A stretch of DNA of 64,000 nt from Nicotiana tabacum (GCF_000715075.1 NC_134096.1:122580643-122644642), one strand, 5' to 3'; numbered from the stretch's first letter, positions 11,216-23,641 are shown. Made by a program: numbers and translations. The notes: generated by a model not told the origin, from the letters alone.

Positions 11216-13772
11216 TGTGCGTCCCAAGGTGACGTAATAAATATGAGACCTAATAATCATGATTTAATTGAGTTTAAAGTCATGATAGGATTATATATGA
11301 TATTTGGATATAAAATATAAAGTTTGGGAATAATCGAATTTAAGTTGCGAAAAAACCGACTAAGGATTTGACTAGTAATGAAGCTTTTTGATCAATGTAT
11401 TTCGTGTGCTATATGAGGTATTTTTGGGACATATTATATACCAAATTGAAGGTATTGGAATATAGTTTCCAATGCGTTTAATCGTTCATTCATACGACAT
11501 CCGGATAAAAAGATATAATCGTTGGAAGAAGGGCCAATGCTAGAGTGCCAAGTAGCACCTTTTTGAATTTTCAACAAAGTGGATATTTATATCCCTTATA
11601 TCGTATCTTTCTTCATTTTTCTATAGACCACGACCAAATAAGACCCATAAACTTACCCTTAAGCTCTCTACAAGGGTTGCAAATAATATTAACATCCCGG
11701 GTACGAAATCAAGAAGCGATAACATTAGAACGATCCCTACGACATAAGTATCGCTATATCGCCTCTCTTTTTCTTTGTAGTTTGAGATTGGAAGGTATTT
11801 AATAGTTAATAAAATGCCTCCTTTCTGTATTTAAAATTTTAAATATCAAGAAAGGTTGATAAATTTATTTTCTAATAGTTAGAACTCACGGGACGGTGAT
11901 CGAAAGCCGTGAGTTCGAGTTATTCGACTTGTAGTGGACTGTTTTGTGGGTTGTTTCGTATTATTTTTGGGCTGTCTATTTTGATACTGTTTAATGGAGT
12001 TTTTGGAGGAGAAATTGTGTGGAGAAACACCACATAATGGCTAAATGGGGGATTAGTCATTCTTTGTAACATTTTCGGGGTGTTTGACACTACTATAGTT
12101 GTCGTTTTGGGAATGAAGTGATTGGGGTGTGTTGGGCTGTTGTATGCTAAATATAAAATGGATTTTGACTTGAATCCATTGTAGGAGGTAATTATATTGT
12201 GTTCTTGCATGTGCTTAAGGCCATATTGATGTTGATTATATTAAATGGATGGGCTAGATATGAACTAGTGAATAAAGTTGCTAATTTAGGATAGTTGGAG
12301 TTGCGAATTATTTTCTTTGTTATAAATATATGGTATAAGGCTGGAATCATTGATGAATGACCTCATTATCATGTTAATGATACTATTAAGTTAAATTAAT
12401 AAGTCTATAAGGGGTGATATGTGGTATACAGGTTTCAATCGGAGCTTGTCGTTCGTCGTGACGTAGTTGTGACTTGTTGTTGTTATATGGTGTCTTGTTT
12501 ATGATAATTATGTATTGTTGGATTGCTCTGATCATTGTTGTTGGTATATGGTATTGGAGGAGGCTCTTGTTACAGGGTAGATGCTACCCAAATTTACATA
12601 AACGAGCTACTAGTTTAGGTTGCGGATTTAGCCTTTACTCAACACTGATTTTGAATCTCTTTATGCTTTGGTAGATTGAGTTATTTGAAGAATTGCTTGG
12701 AAGGTATTAAGGACTCAATGGAGTTAAGGTATGTTAAGGCTATCCCTTCTTTCCTTTTGGCATGACCATATGATGCAACGAAACGAGCATGCACGCAACT
12801 TTCACAAATGATTCTATTCCTAGAAATACTAAGGTTGCCTATGTTCTTGATTCTCCATAAGTCCTACTATCATATCGTCTGTTCATGAGTGTTATGACGT
12901 TCTGAGAGATCTTATTGACTTACTTCCTTATGCATTACATTCATTTATATATGTACATTGACTCATGACCAGATGGTGTTATATACGCGTATATTATATG
13001 TATATGGGGTATGGGGAAAGGTTATGGCATTATATACGCACCTCCACCTGATCAGCTGGCATACGTTAATGATTTCGCACATAGAGGCCGATATGATATG
13101 ATGGGTTGCCCTCAGATGCTTGATGATGTTATGTATGCATTTACCTATGCAATATATGATATTTATATGCATATGCATGATATTATAAATGTTTCATGAT
13201 TCACAGAGCTATTCAGGCTTACATGTTGAGTCCTTTACTCCATATTTCTTTTATGTATTTTACATACTACTTTCCATGCCTTACATACTCGGTATATTAT
13301 TCGTACTGATGCTCCTATGTCTTGGGGCCTGCGTTTCATGCCTGCAGGTGAAGGTAGACAGGTTGACGGTCCCCCTTCTTAGGATCCTTGTTCAGCGAGA
13401 GTTGGTGTGCTCCATTTGATCTGGAGCTGCTATTGGGTTTTGGTACGATACTTTTATATACATATATGGGTATGACAGGGCTCGGTCCCATAATTTATAC
13501 CATTGTACACTCTATTATAGGTCTGTAGACAATCATATATAGTTGGATAGTATGTGGCCTTGTTGGCCCGCCCTACCGTATTCCGTATATATATGTACAT
13601 ATGTCTTTTGGGTATATTTTCTTGTGTATGTTATTCACATGATTGAGTAGTTTATTGCCAGATGTTATGCATGACCTACACTTGTTCCATGTTTTATCTT
13701 AGATGTATGCTTAGGGGTGTTCGACAGGTAGGCACGGGCACTCATCATGGCCCATCGGTTGGGTCGTGAAAA
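11216..13772 (+). repeat. 5' LTR of a Tekay-like gypsy element, ~2.55 kb
   Basis: Starts TGTGCGTCCCAAGGTGACG and ends at GGTTGGGTCGTGA just before the PBS at 13776. The usual terminal CA has been mutated. The first ~300 bases match the LTR at 2332. No genes were seen in it. It contains a short hairpin at 11885-11916 (AACTCACGG...CCGTGAGTT). Confidence 0.75.
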
Positions 13773-13775
13773 AAG

Positions 13776-13787
13776 TGGTATCAGAGC
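13776..13787 (+). other. Primer binding site (initiator tRNA-Met type)
   Basis: TGGTATCAGAGC, the complement of the 3' end of plant initiator tRNA-Met, starts a few bases after the LTR end. It fixes the LTR boundary and the plus orientation of the element. Confidence 0.9.
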
Positions 13788-13964
13788 AGTTCTGTCCTAG
13801 GGTTGTCTACAGACCGTGTCTAGTAGAGTCTTGTTTATGAGTGTGTTGTGCACCACATTTATAAATATAAGGCTGCAGGACATATAGGATGTTACCATCC
13901 CTTCTTATCATAGATCGTGCGATATAAATATTCATTTTCCTAATGATATGTTATGTTTTCAGCG

Positions 13965-15248
13965 ATGCCCAATAAGGCTACAGCCACCCAGAAGGGAAAA
14001 TCCATGGATAATGAGACTACAAGTCGAGCGCCACGAGTTACCAGGGCTCGGGGAGAGTCACATAGTGAGACTCCATCTCAGACTTCACATACCCTACCCT
14101 TCGGAGGAGATCCGAGGGGCGCCAACTCCAGCGCCCGCCCCAATAGCCCATATTCCTCAGCCAGATACATCGGGTCAGGAGAGGAGAGATGCTATTCAGC
14201 TATTGACTCGATTAGTAGCCGTACAGGCTCGGCGCCAGGAGGAAGGTATTGGTCATGCAGACAGGGCCATCAGTGCGAGGGTTCACTATTTCATCTATTT
14301 GGACCCTTCCGTATTCACTGGAGCAGATACAAACGAGGACCCTCAGGTATTTATCATAGGATGCATAGAACTTTGAGGGTAAGGAAGGCCACTACAACGG
14401 AGTCAGTTGAGCTAGCTTCCTATAGACTTCGGGATATTGCAGTTAATTGGTACAAGTCTTGGGAGTTGTCCAGAGGTATGGATGCCTTTCCAGCAGTATG
14501 GCAGGAGTTTACATAGGCTTTACTTCGTCATTATTTGCCACCAGAGCTTAGATGGGTTAGAGTTGATAGATTCTTGACCCTTCGGTAGGGTAATATGAGT
14601 GTTCGAGAGTACAACCTTCTATTTGATTCTTTGGCTAGGTATGCTCCCACTATTGTAGCTAAGATGGAGTATCGAGTTCACCGGTTCATGATGGGGTTGG
14701 AGTCATACCTGCTTAATGATTGTATGTCGGTCTCACTTCAGCCACGCATTGATATTTCTCGTATTCAGGCATACGCTCAGGGTGTAGAGGAGCGTAAACA
14801 GAAGTAGAGGGCTGATCGTGAGCATGATAGGGGACAGAGTAAGAGAGCAAGATCTTCAGGCCCTTCTTGTGAGTTTTGAGGTGGTCAGAGACAGGAGTAC
14901 CCGAGGTATCTAGCCCAGCCGTCGGCTAATGCACCCCCTGAGTTTTCCGGTAAGAGATTTGATCGTTCCACATATCCAGGGTCAGGTCAGAATTTCAGGG
15001 CCTCAGGTTCTCAGTATAGGGGTGATTCAAGTCAGATGAGGCCGCCCTTGCCACGATGTGTTGAGTGTGGTAAGCAGTATGTCGGGCAGAGCCGTATAGG
15101 GTTGGGTGTTTGTTATACTTGTGGTTATCCAGGCCACGTTATGAGAGATTATCCGACGAGAGATGGTGCAGGTGCTTTTCAACCAGCGAGATCTGTAGTT
15201 GGTTCATCATCATCAGTACACCCCCCGGGAAAGGTTCATAGGCACTAG
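13965..15248 (+). pseudogene. Gypsy gag (capsid and zinc knuckle), frameshifted
   Basis: The structural gene starts at ATG 13965 (MPNKATATQKGKS). The frame changes twice near 14150-14350. Capsid sequence shows LDPSVFTGADTNEDPQVFI, VELASYRLRDIAVNWYKSW and MSVREYNLLFDSLARYAP. Stops break it at 14514, 14586, 14805 and 14877. Near the end lies a CCHC knuckle, CYTCGYPGHVMRDYP, in which the last Cys has become Tyr, so it should not bind zinc normally. It is followed at once by protease. The copy cannot make an intact Gag. Confidence 0.88.
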
Positions 15249-15283
15249 ATGGTCGTGGTAAAGGCAGAAGTGGAGCATCTAGC

Positions 15284-17205
15284 TTGAGCGGTCCTCAGGA
15301 CCGTATTTACGCATTAACGGGTGGACAGGATCAGGAGTCATCACCTGATGTTGTTACTTGTATATTATCGGTCTCCTCATATGATGTATATGCATTGATT
15401 GATCCAGGTTCCACCTTATTGTACGTCAATCCGTTGGTTGCTAGTAAGTTTGGGATAGAACCTGAGTTGATTGAACCTTTTGAGGTATCTACACCTGTTG
15501 GGTATCCAGTGATAGCAAGACGGGTATATAAAGATTGTATAGTAGTAGTTCATAGTCGTTCTACATTAGCAGACCTGATTGAGTTAGATATGGTGGAATT
15601 TGATGTTATAATGGGTATGGATTGGTTGGCTTCTTGTTATGCTAGTGGTTATTGTAGATCAAAGATGGTTCAGTTCCAGTTTCCAGGGGAGCCAATTCTG
15701 GAGTGGAAAGGTAATACTGCATCACCGAGAGGTAGGTTTATTTCATATCTCAAGGCAAGGAAGATGATCAGAAAGGGCTATATTTATCACTTAGTTCAGA
15801 TACAGGATGTGAAAGTAGAGTCACCGACTCTTCATTTTATCCTAGTGGTTAATGAGTTTCTCGATGTTTTTTCCGATGAGCTTCCAGGCCTTCCGCCAGA
15901 GCGAGAGATTGAGTTTGCTATTGACATATTACCAGACACTCAGTCGATATCTATTCCTCCTTATAGAATGGCACCTGCAGTGTTGAGAGAGTTGAAAGAA
16001 CAACTGAGGGATTTGCTTGAAAAGGCTTTATCGTACCTAGTACATTACCGTGGGGAGCACCTATGTTATTTTTAAGAAAGAAAGATGGTTCCTTGCGGAT
16101 ATGTATTGATTATAGGCAGTTGAATAAGGCGACGATCAAGAATAAGCACCCGCTCCCGAGGATTGATGATTTATTTGATCAGTTGCAGGGTGCCAGGTGC
16201 TTCTCGAAGATAGACATGAGGTGTGGGTACCATCACGTAAGGGTTAAAGAGAAAGATATTCCGAAGAGAGCATTCAGGACCAAATACGGGCACTTTGAGT
16301 TTTGAGTTATGTCGTTCGGGTTGACCAATGCCCTAATAGTATTCATGGACTTGATGAACCGTGTATTCAGAAACTTTCTAGATCAGTTCGTGATTGTATT
16401 TATAGATTATATTTTAGTTTACTCCCGTTCAGAGGCTGAGCATGCAGATCATTTACGTACTGTGCTCAGAGTTCTACAAGAAAGGAAGTTGTACGCAAAA
16501 TTCTCTAAATGTTAATTCTGGTTGAATTATGCAGCTTTCCTTGGACATATTATTTCATGTGAGGGTATCCGGGTTGATACACAGAAGATTGAGGCAGTAA
16601 AGACTTGGCCTAGACCTACGACATCGACGGAGGTTTGCAGCTTCCTGGGTTTGGCTGGTTATTACAGGAGATTTGTAGAGGGCTTTTCTTCTCTTTCAGC
16701 ACCATTGATAAAGTTGACTCATAAGGCAACTACGTTTCAGTGGACTGATGCTTGTGAGCGGAGTTTCCAGGCATTGAAGGACAGATTGACTTCAACACCG
16801 GTTCTGACACTCCTAGAGGGGACCGATGGTTATGCTATCTATTGTGACGCTTCGGGCATTGGATTTGGTTGTGTACTGATACAGCATGGTAAGGTTGTAG
16901 CTTCTGCTTCTAGACAACTAAGAAAGCACGAGAAGAATTACCCGACCCATAATTTAGAGTTAGCCGTGGTGATTCATGCACTAAATATGTGGAGGCACTA
17001 TTTGTATGGCATTCATGTTGATATCTATACGGATCATAAGAGCCTTCAATATGTCTTCAAGCAAAAGGAATTGAATTTACGTCAGAGGCGATGGTTGGAG
17101 CTACTAAAAGACTATGATGTTGATATTTTATACCATCCAGGGAAGGCGAACGTAGTAACCGACGCCCTCAACCGTAGATCAATGGGTAGCCTATCATATT
17201 TACAA
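15284..17205 (+). pseudogene. Gypsy pol: protease, reverse transcriptase, RNase H (truncated, integrase missing)
   Basis: Protease has ALIDPGSTLLYV with the catalytic D-x-G (15390-15430) and FDVIMGMDWL. RT follows in pieces: [31 protein letters not shown], then [18 protein letters not shown]. The RT active site reads FIDYILVYS, so the second catalytic Asp is Tyr. RNase H (16830-17205) shows [25 protein letters not shown] and [12 protein letters not shown] frameshift near 16045, TGA at 16303 and TAA at 16513 break it. It ends at 17205, just after the [11 protein letters not shown] tether; integrase, chromodomain and 3' LTR are absent. Dead, 3'-truncated copy. Confidence 0.92.
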
Positions 17206-17279
17206 TTCGATACAATCAACACAGGCTCCAAATACCTCGAATCAAACCACAAATAGTTCGATACAATCAACACGGGCTA
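17206..17279 (+). repeat. Direct repeat at the junction of two elements
   Basis: TTCGATACAATCAACAC(A/G)GGCT occurs at about 17206 and again at about 17257, 51 bases apart, exactly where RNase H sequence stops and antisense LTR sequence begins. This suggests slippage or repair at the breakpoint. Confidence 0.7.
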
Positions 17280-17583
17280 AAGGAATCAATTCCATAAATA
17301 AATACTAAGCTATTAATCAAAAATTCGACTCAAAAGTCGGCCCCCGAGCCCACGTCTCGGAATCCAATAAAAGTCAAAAAAATCCGAACACCCATTCAAC
17401 CACGGGTCTAACCATAATAAATTTACCAAAATCCGATATCACATCGCCACTCAAATCCCCAAATTAAACTCTCCAAATTCCTAGCCTCAAACCCCCAAAT
17501 TACACCTTAAAACCACACAATCTAGGCAGGAAAATCAATGGGGAAACAAAATTATTGAGCAAATTAAACCACAAGTGACTTAT
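17257..17583 (-). repeat. Inner part of a minus-strand Tekay-type LTR (left piece)
   Basis: Together with 35564-36664 this forms one LTR, split by the Athila element. Sequence on both sides of the Athila insertion is of the same antisense LTR type (CTCGGAATCC, AAAATCCGA). The 3' end of this LTR is missing at the left junction. No genes. Confidence 0.65.
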
Positions 17584-19098
17584 TGATCTCGTCCAATTTC
17601 ACTCCTCTCTTTGAGGTTATGAAAACGGTCGATGCAATAGTAATACCCAACAAGAGTCGGGGTCGAATTCCGCATGGAGCTATATGAATGGGTGTTAGTA
17701 GTATATATCTTAGCGTGTGAGTTCGTATATCTAGATTTGCACTTCCTCAATAATTGGTTTTATTTGAAAATCTAAATTACACTATGATTGCAAGTGAAAG
17801 AATGAAACTAAGGAATTATTTTTGTTATTTTTCAAATGATATAAAAGGGCTAGGGCTATGACCTTCACCTAAGTGTTTACCTAATAGGTTGTAAACTTTA
17901 AAGCTTGTTTTATTGGTCAGGGTATATTATAGCTATCAACACTCAAGTACCCACTCAATACCCCTCGGTCACAGAGTGATTTTGCCGAATTTGGCTTTCT
18001 CAAGTCCAAATGTGTATTGAACAAAATAGTTGATAAGAAGCTCAAGTCGGGTTTTACTATCTCTAGGTTCAACCTTTAATTGGGCTTATCAATCTTTCAA
18101 TTGACCCAATTTCTTGCTAGCCAAGTTTTTCCAGACTAAGTCTCTCTTCCTCAAGTAGAGACCAAGTCAAATAGGCATGAATTAATGCTTGCAACCATTA
18201 ATTCTTCAAATAAAAGCAAGAACAAGGCTAGATAATAAATACCCAACCATAAACAAGCAATAAATCAAACACCCATTAAGTTTACACACTAGGGTTGAGT
18301 CACAACCCTACTAAAAATTTAGCTACTCATGATTAAACTAGAAATAGGAGAAGAAATGATAATTAATACATATTGATAATTAAGATGACAAAATCTATGT
18401 TCAAGTAATTCAAAATAGCAAAAACTAGTAAAAGAAAATGTCTACTGTAGCAGATGATGTTAAAAGTTAACCTAAAAAGTGAAACTCTTCTATTGATACA
18501 AAGCTAGAATTTTAGGACAAAAATGCCCTTTCGGAGGTTCTCTGCCTGCACAATTCCATATGCGGTCCGCACTTTTCTTCAGCTTGACAGGAGTGGAAAT
18601 CTGCGGCCGCATAATTCTGATATGCGGCCGCACTGCTTTCTTTATGCGGTCCGCACAATTTTGAGTGCCGCCGCACCTTGCTCTTCTCTGGTCCGCACAA
18701 ATGTGAGTGCAGCCGCGTGGCTCTTCTTTTGCGGCCGCACAATAATTGTGCGGTCCGCACTTTGAGATGCAGGTTCTCCGAACTTTTTCTCTAACCCAGC
18801 TTTTGTGGCCGCACAATTTATGTGCGGACCGCACTTTGCACATTTCTCTGATGGGAATTTCTTCACGACATGCGGCCGCAGATAATATTCTGCGGTCCGA
18901 ACTTCTGAGCTTCTGTGCCAGTTTTTGTCCTTGAGTTCAGATTACTCATTCTTGAGTTGGATTTCATCTTGGGAGCTCATCTTCCAATATTCCAGCAATT
19001 AAGCATATTTTAACAGTTTTTGGAAACACAATTAAGTGCTTTTGGACTAAAACGAAAGCTAAAGAGCGCTAATAAGTAGTCAAAATCCCCACTTATCA
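17584..19098 (-). repeat. 3' LTR of the Athila element (1515 bp)
   Basis: It aligns with 34066-35563 over its whole length. The TATA sequence seen in the 5' LTR is altered here (TATTGATA on the plus strand at 18490). Palindrome-rich part at 18541-18905. Confidence 0.92.
18541..18905. repeat. Array of TGCGGNCCGCA palindromes in the Athila 3' LTR
   Basis: At least ten near-palindromic words (GCGGTCCGCAC, TGCGGCCGCA, TGCGGACCGCAC) are spaced about 20-45 bases apart, often joined by AATT or AGTG (e.g. GCACAATAATTGTGCGGTCC). On the minus strand the array lies directly upstream of the TATA position. The same array occurs at three other places in this element. Confidence 0.88.
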
Positions 19099-19112
19099 AC
19101 TTCCCCAAACTT
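19099..19112 (-). other. Polypurine tract of the Athila element
   Basis: On the minus strand AGTTTGGGGAAGT lies immediately before the 3' LTR start TGATAAGTGGGG. This is the expected priming site for plus-strand synthesis. Confidence 0.65.
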
Positions 19113-20918
19113 AAGCTTTTGATTTTCCTCAAGCAAATAAATTAATTCTCACCTCCACAAGTTAAGAGTCATTCCAGCTAGTCAAAGGTAAATCAATCAC
19201 ACATCAATTGGGATCAACAATTACCCACACCACTTATGAATTATCAACAAGGCAACAAGTTAAACTTTTAAGCACAAATAGTTGTAGTGTGACACTTAAG
19301 CATCAAGAGTTGACGTTATTCATCAAGGAAGCTCGCTCTTTCATGTAGGTCATTGTGGATCCCAAACTCCTCCTCTGTTACTCTCTGTCTGCCTATCTCA
19401 CTTAAGAATTTATCACTCAATCCACATATTTGTAAAATGTTCGCTCATCTCTCTCAAAAGAATATCGCAAGCACGAATTTAAGTACCATAGGCTTACCCC
19501 TCATGTAAATCACCACTAATGAACTCGGCTTGAAATCACGTAGGGATTTTTCGGAATGCAATGAAGGCTTTTGGACTAAGGTTGGATATGCTATGATAGA
19601 ATGGGTTCATCTTTCCTTAAGCACTTCATTTTCTTTTATCGGATCATGTTTTGTCAACTCTTTGAGGCATTTTCTTTTCCATAGGGGAACTAGAGAGACT
19701 TAACATCACTTTTTCTTGGTCATGATATTCATTTTCTCCTTCTTTGCTTTCTCCATGCTTTGCATTATTACTTTTCTTTGAATCCCTTCAACTTTTCAAC
19801 TTATTCACTTTCTTTTTGCATTTTGCTTTTTGTTCTTTCTTTTTCTTGCCTTTCTTTCTCCTCATTTCTTTTCTCTTTTGTGCCTTGATACCTTCTCCAA
19901 ACTCCTTTTCTCTCCCCCAAACTTATGTTTTTAGCCAATTGTTTTACAAGAGTATTAAGGAAAGCTCGGGTGCTAAGAGAGGGTCACGACAAAATGGGTA
20001 AAGGCTTGTAACATGGTTATCAAATAAGAAAGGTTTTAGGCTCAAATAGGTAGACTAGGGATAACAAAACTTAAAATTTTTCCTAGAAACACATTCGAGG
20101 CAAGTTCTAGACCATTCGCATGGGTACTTGGACTTGCAACAACAACATCTCACCTCTCATGCAGCTGGATTGTTAAAGAGGATAGAGTTGAGGGCCCACA
20201 ACGACCATATTCAAGATTGAAAATCATTATAGTTTGACTAAACCATTCGATGATTGCCTAAGTCAACACAAGAGTCAAAAGGTCACTAACTAGAGATATT
20301 TCTTTCCAAAAACCTTGTTTTTAACCATAAGCATGTAGTTAACTGTGTTGGTATCAAGTGAAGCATGTTTGACTCTTCGAGCATGACTCAATTAGGTCTT
20401 TTTATTCATTATTACTACTATTCTTACCTAAAAACCAAATACAGACTCAATCCCTTAAGAAGGTTGTCACGCCATCCATCATTGGGAAGAGTCACCCGGT
20501 TTACATGAAATACCTTTGGAAATAACCATGGCATTAAGAAAATCAAAGGCTTATTATACATTAAAATATAAAAAGAAGCTATTAAAGCAAAAAGAAGCTA
20601 CTAATTCAAAAAGTAATTCCAAAAGAAGCTACTAAGTCAAAAGAAAGACAAACAAAAAGATAAAGAAGCTATAAAACAAAAACTATTGAAAGCTAAACGA
20701 ATATACACAATAAGGGAATAGAGAGAATATATACATAGTTATAAAGAAGAAGAAAATAGTAATAAGTTAATTACATGCCAAATGTGTCATAGTTATCAAA
20801 ATACAGAATCAAAATCATCAAAATATCAAAGAAACTCCACCCCCTGAATAAAAATAAGCATTGTCCCCAATGCTTAACCAAATAAGAGTATAAGAAGGGT
20901 GAGAGTGAAGAAAACTCC
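19113..20918 (-). other. 3' noncoding region of the Athila element
   Basis: About 1.8 kb between the post-pol ORF and the polypurine tract. It holds pyrimidine-rich stretches on the plus strand (19730-19930) and short A-rich direct repeats (AAAAGAAGCTA(C/T)TAA, 20574-20640). No coding sequence could be supported; the open frames here are by-products of base composition. Confidence 0.6.
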
Positions 20919-22848
20919 CTATGGCTCTGTGGCCATCTCTGTGTCCCCAACAGTGGCACCGACCTCAGTCTCTAATTGGATCTCATCATTCTCAAGTCCG
21001 GGAGTAGCTAGGTTGGTGAACATCTCACGGACTACCTCAGCAGTGTCAGCAGCAAGATCTGGCTCCTCAGACTGGCCAGTTGTTGTGGTAGGCTCTGTGG
21101 GAACTAGGCCTGGGTGGTGCGGGTCTATCAACATGTCGAATGGAATGTCTCTGGCTGCTACAAGCTTGGTGACCTGTCGCCGGAGCTTATCCACCGATTT
21201 CTTCAAAGCCTGTGACTTCCGCATTTTCTTTACTTCTTTGCCCAATTCTTCAATAACGGACCCATGTTGTACCAGAGTAGCCATGATAGTGTACTGGTTG
21301 TCCAGGATCTTCTTCAATATTTCTTCGACTGTGGGAGGAATCTGGGGTGCCGGAGAGGATGATTGTGCTGCAACATGACTAGATACGTAAGTCAGCTTTG
21401 CAGTAGTTGTCTGCATCCAGTTGTTGAGGCTCACCAATATCTAGGAGACTCGCAGCGTAGAGAGTGGAGCAGATGGCATCGGTACCGGCTTCAAAGCCGA
21501 GGTGGGAGGTACTGAGGCTGAAGGTGGAGGCATGACAGCTGCACTGGTAGAAGGCTCTGCTGAATTGGATGTCATATCAGCTATCTCTATACCCACCATC
21601 GATGGCTCATTAGACTGGCCTATGGTGGTAGTCAGTTGACCCTTTCTCTTGGGGTTGTGTGCATCTATCAGAGAATACCAAGAGAAGGGCTTATTTGCCC
21701 GAACCTTCGTATCATAATCTCTGGGCTCTACCTGTGCATCTGTAAGGTACTCAGTGATGGTGTTGGGATACGGGTAGGAAGTTGCAGCCTGCCTGGCAAC
21801 CACCGACATATTGGCCGACATCACGGCACCCACATTGATCGGGTATTCGGCCATAATAAAGGCGACTAGAACTGCCCTTGGAATAGGTAAGTTTGTTTCG
21901 TTCTGGCACGGGTCTAGTCTGCTGTATACGAAGGTCTTCCATCCCTTCGCCTCGAAATTTAGGGTGTTTCGCTGAATAGGAACCCCTATAGTAATCCATG
22001 GTGGTGGTGGCCCCGGGGCTGCAAGAAGCTCAGCTAGTCATAGGCGAGCTGCATCACCCATCGCCAGCTTCCCCAAGTAGTACACTGGATCCACATCCTC
22101 AAACCCCAAGTAGGAGTTCAGTGTGTGATGGTCGAACCGCACCTTCAGATTTCTCACTTTTATAACTTTGGTCCCTTTCTTGATATGTGCCACATTGGCA
22201 TAGAATTCCTGGACCAAATACTCCTTGGCATCCACAACTGACTGGGTGAACAACATCCACCCCTTTCTCTCTCTAAACTGTCTCAACACTTCTGGATTGT
22301 ACTTGTCAAGGTCTTGAAGTAGGAACTTCTGCTCAAGAGTGAGCGATCTCAGCGTCCACCACCCACGGAAAGTGGTGAAGGCAGCTAGACTCACAAACCG
22401 GTCCTCCTAGACCTCTCTCTTTTTTGACCTCTCAAGGCCGGCAACTGTAGTATCACCCCATTGGCCATCTTCTGGAATATCATCAACAGCAGTTGCTGGA
22501 GCCTCAGGGACATGTGTAGTAGAGGGCTCTGAAGCATGACTTGCACTCTTCGAACCCTCGGAAGTGCTATGTGAGAAGGAAGGTTCATCTCTATATTGGT
22601 ACCTTCCCTGTGGCTGCTGTGGCTATTATTGAACAAAAGATTGCTCTTGCACTAAGTTGTCGTCCGATGCTTCCCAAGATGGGACATATGAACTAGATTT
22701 GGAGGGCTCAAGCTGTTGTCCTTGGCCTATTGTAACTTTCTTGGTGATTATCTTTTGGAGGGCGAGGGGGTAAAGTGCTTTTGGTTCGGCCTCTGGAAGG
22801 TTCACCCCTCCCCTTTGAAGTGTCACCGCGGCCACAAGATCTAACCAT
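20919..22848 (-). pseudogene. Athila post-pol (env-position) ORF, plant transposon protein family
   Basis: This is the extra gene that Athila-type elements carry between integrase and 3' LTR; its function is not established. A likely start is ATG at 22848 (MVRSCGRGDTSKGRGEPSRG, a basic Arg/Gly start). A conserved middle part reads LEQKFLLQDLDKYNPEVLRQ, VVDAKEYLVQEFYANV, VRNLKVRFD and LNSYLGFEDVDPVYYLGKLA (22394-22038). AEYPINVGAVMSANM and NKPFSWYSLIDAHNPKRKG follow (21854-21640). The C-terminus (21437-20919) is predicted to be helical (VEEILKKILDNQYTIMATL, IEELGKEVKKMRKSQ). Stops and frameshifts separate the pieces. No signal peptide or clear membrane segment was seen, so an envelope role is not supported. 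Confidence 0.75.
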
Positions 22849-22939
22849 TTTCTGTAACAAGCAACAACAGAAGTCAATTGTAATTCAATTACACACAGAT
22901 AGCATATCACAGTGAGGAACATGAGTGCAGGATGGGGAA

Positions 22940-23260
22940 TTGCGGTCCGCACAATTACAAGTGCGGCCGCATACTGGGTTATGGGAACGCACAATGTGGA
23001 AGTGTGGCCACAGAGATGGAACTGCGGTCCGCACAATTTTGAGTGTGACCGCACATTTTTGAGTGCGACCGCACATTAGACTTTCCAAAAGTGCCAACTC
23101 TCTGATGACAGAGATTGGACTGATCTACGATAACACACACCTTTCTGCAGCCGCGGTGAAATTTCTTCGGTCCGTACAATTTCAAGTGCGGCCGCAAAAT
23201 CTTACTTGACCAAGGACCCTAGATCTCAACTCTGCGGATCGCACAATTGCTTTTTGGGCC
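22940..23260. repeat. Array of TGCGGNCCGCA palindromes (internal, proximal to post-pol ORF)
   Basis: Repeated words GCGGTCCGCACAATT, AAGTGCGGCCGCA, GAGTGTGACCGCAC and GAGTGCGACCGCAC lie within about 320 bases. It lies just upstream of the post-pol ORF start on the minus strand, in what would be its 5' leader. Confidence 0.85.
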
Positions 23261-23641
23261 GCAGATTTCAAAATCAACTCAATCAGACCTCTAGGGTTTT
23301 TAAGTTTTTGCACAGTTTCAACATGGTATTAACAATTACGCATTCAAATCAAGTTACCTGATCCCCATAAAGCAGTGAGTAGTTGACCCAACACAGATTA
23401 ACCCCACATGGTAGTAAAATTGAAATCTATTGACAAATGGCCTAAAACTATCTAATAAATTATAAATTTAACTAAAAATTGAAAAATTCTATGAGAAATT
23501 AAACATACGAGATATGAAAGAGTGCAACTAAGTGATCACAGATGTGTATGGAGCGTGGCAGATGATTAAACAGATGATTTCCAAGTTTTAGAATTTAGAG
23601 TGCTCAGAGAGGGAAAAACTTGTACAGTAGCCCAAGGCTAC

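Noticed and set aside
18490..18934. Overlapping open frames on both strands rich in Cys and Gly (CGPH, CADR)
   Set aside because: They translate the GC palindrome array, which is open in several frames because of its composition. The same happens at 22885-23197, 23663-24099 and 34982-35368.
19744..20001. Phe/Leu-rich 85-codon frame that looks like a membrane protein
   Set aside because: It comes from a pyrimidine-rich noncoding stretch of the Athila 3' region; no conservation signal or start context.
21636..21869. Plus-strand frames opposite the Athila post-pol ORF and the pol genes (31323-32674, 32816-33121)
   Set aside because: They are antisense shadows of recognised minus-strand coding sequence.
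20919..22848. A true envelope gene in the Athila element
   Set aside because: No signal peptide, transmembrane anchor or cleavage site could be seen; only position supports the env label.
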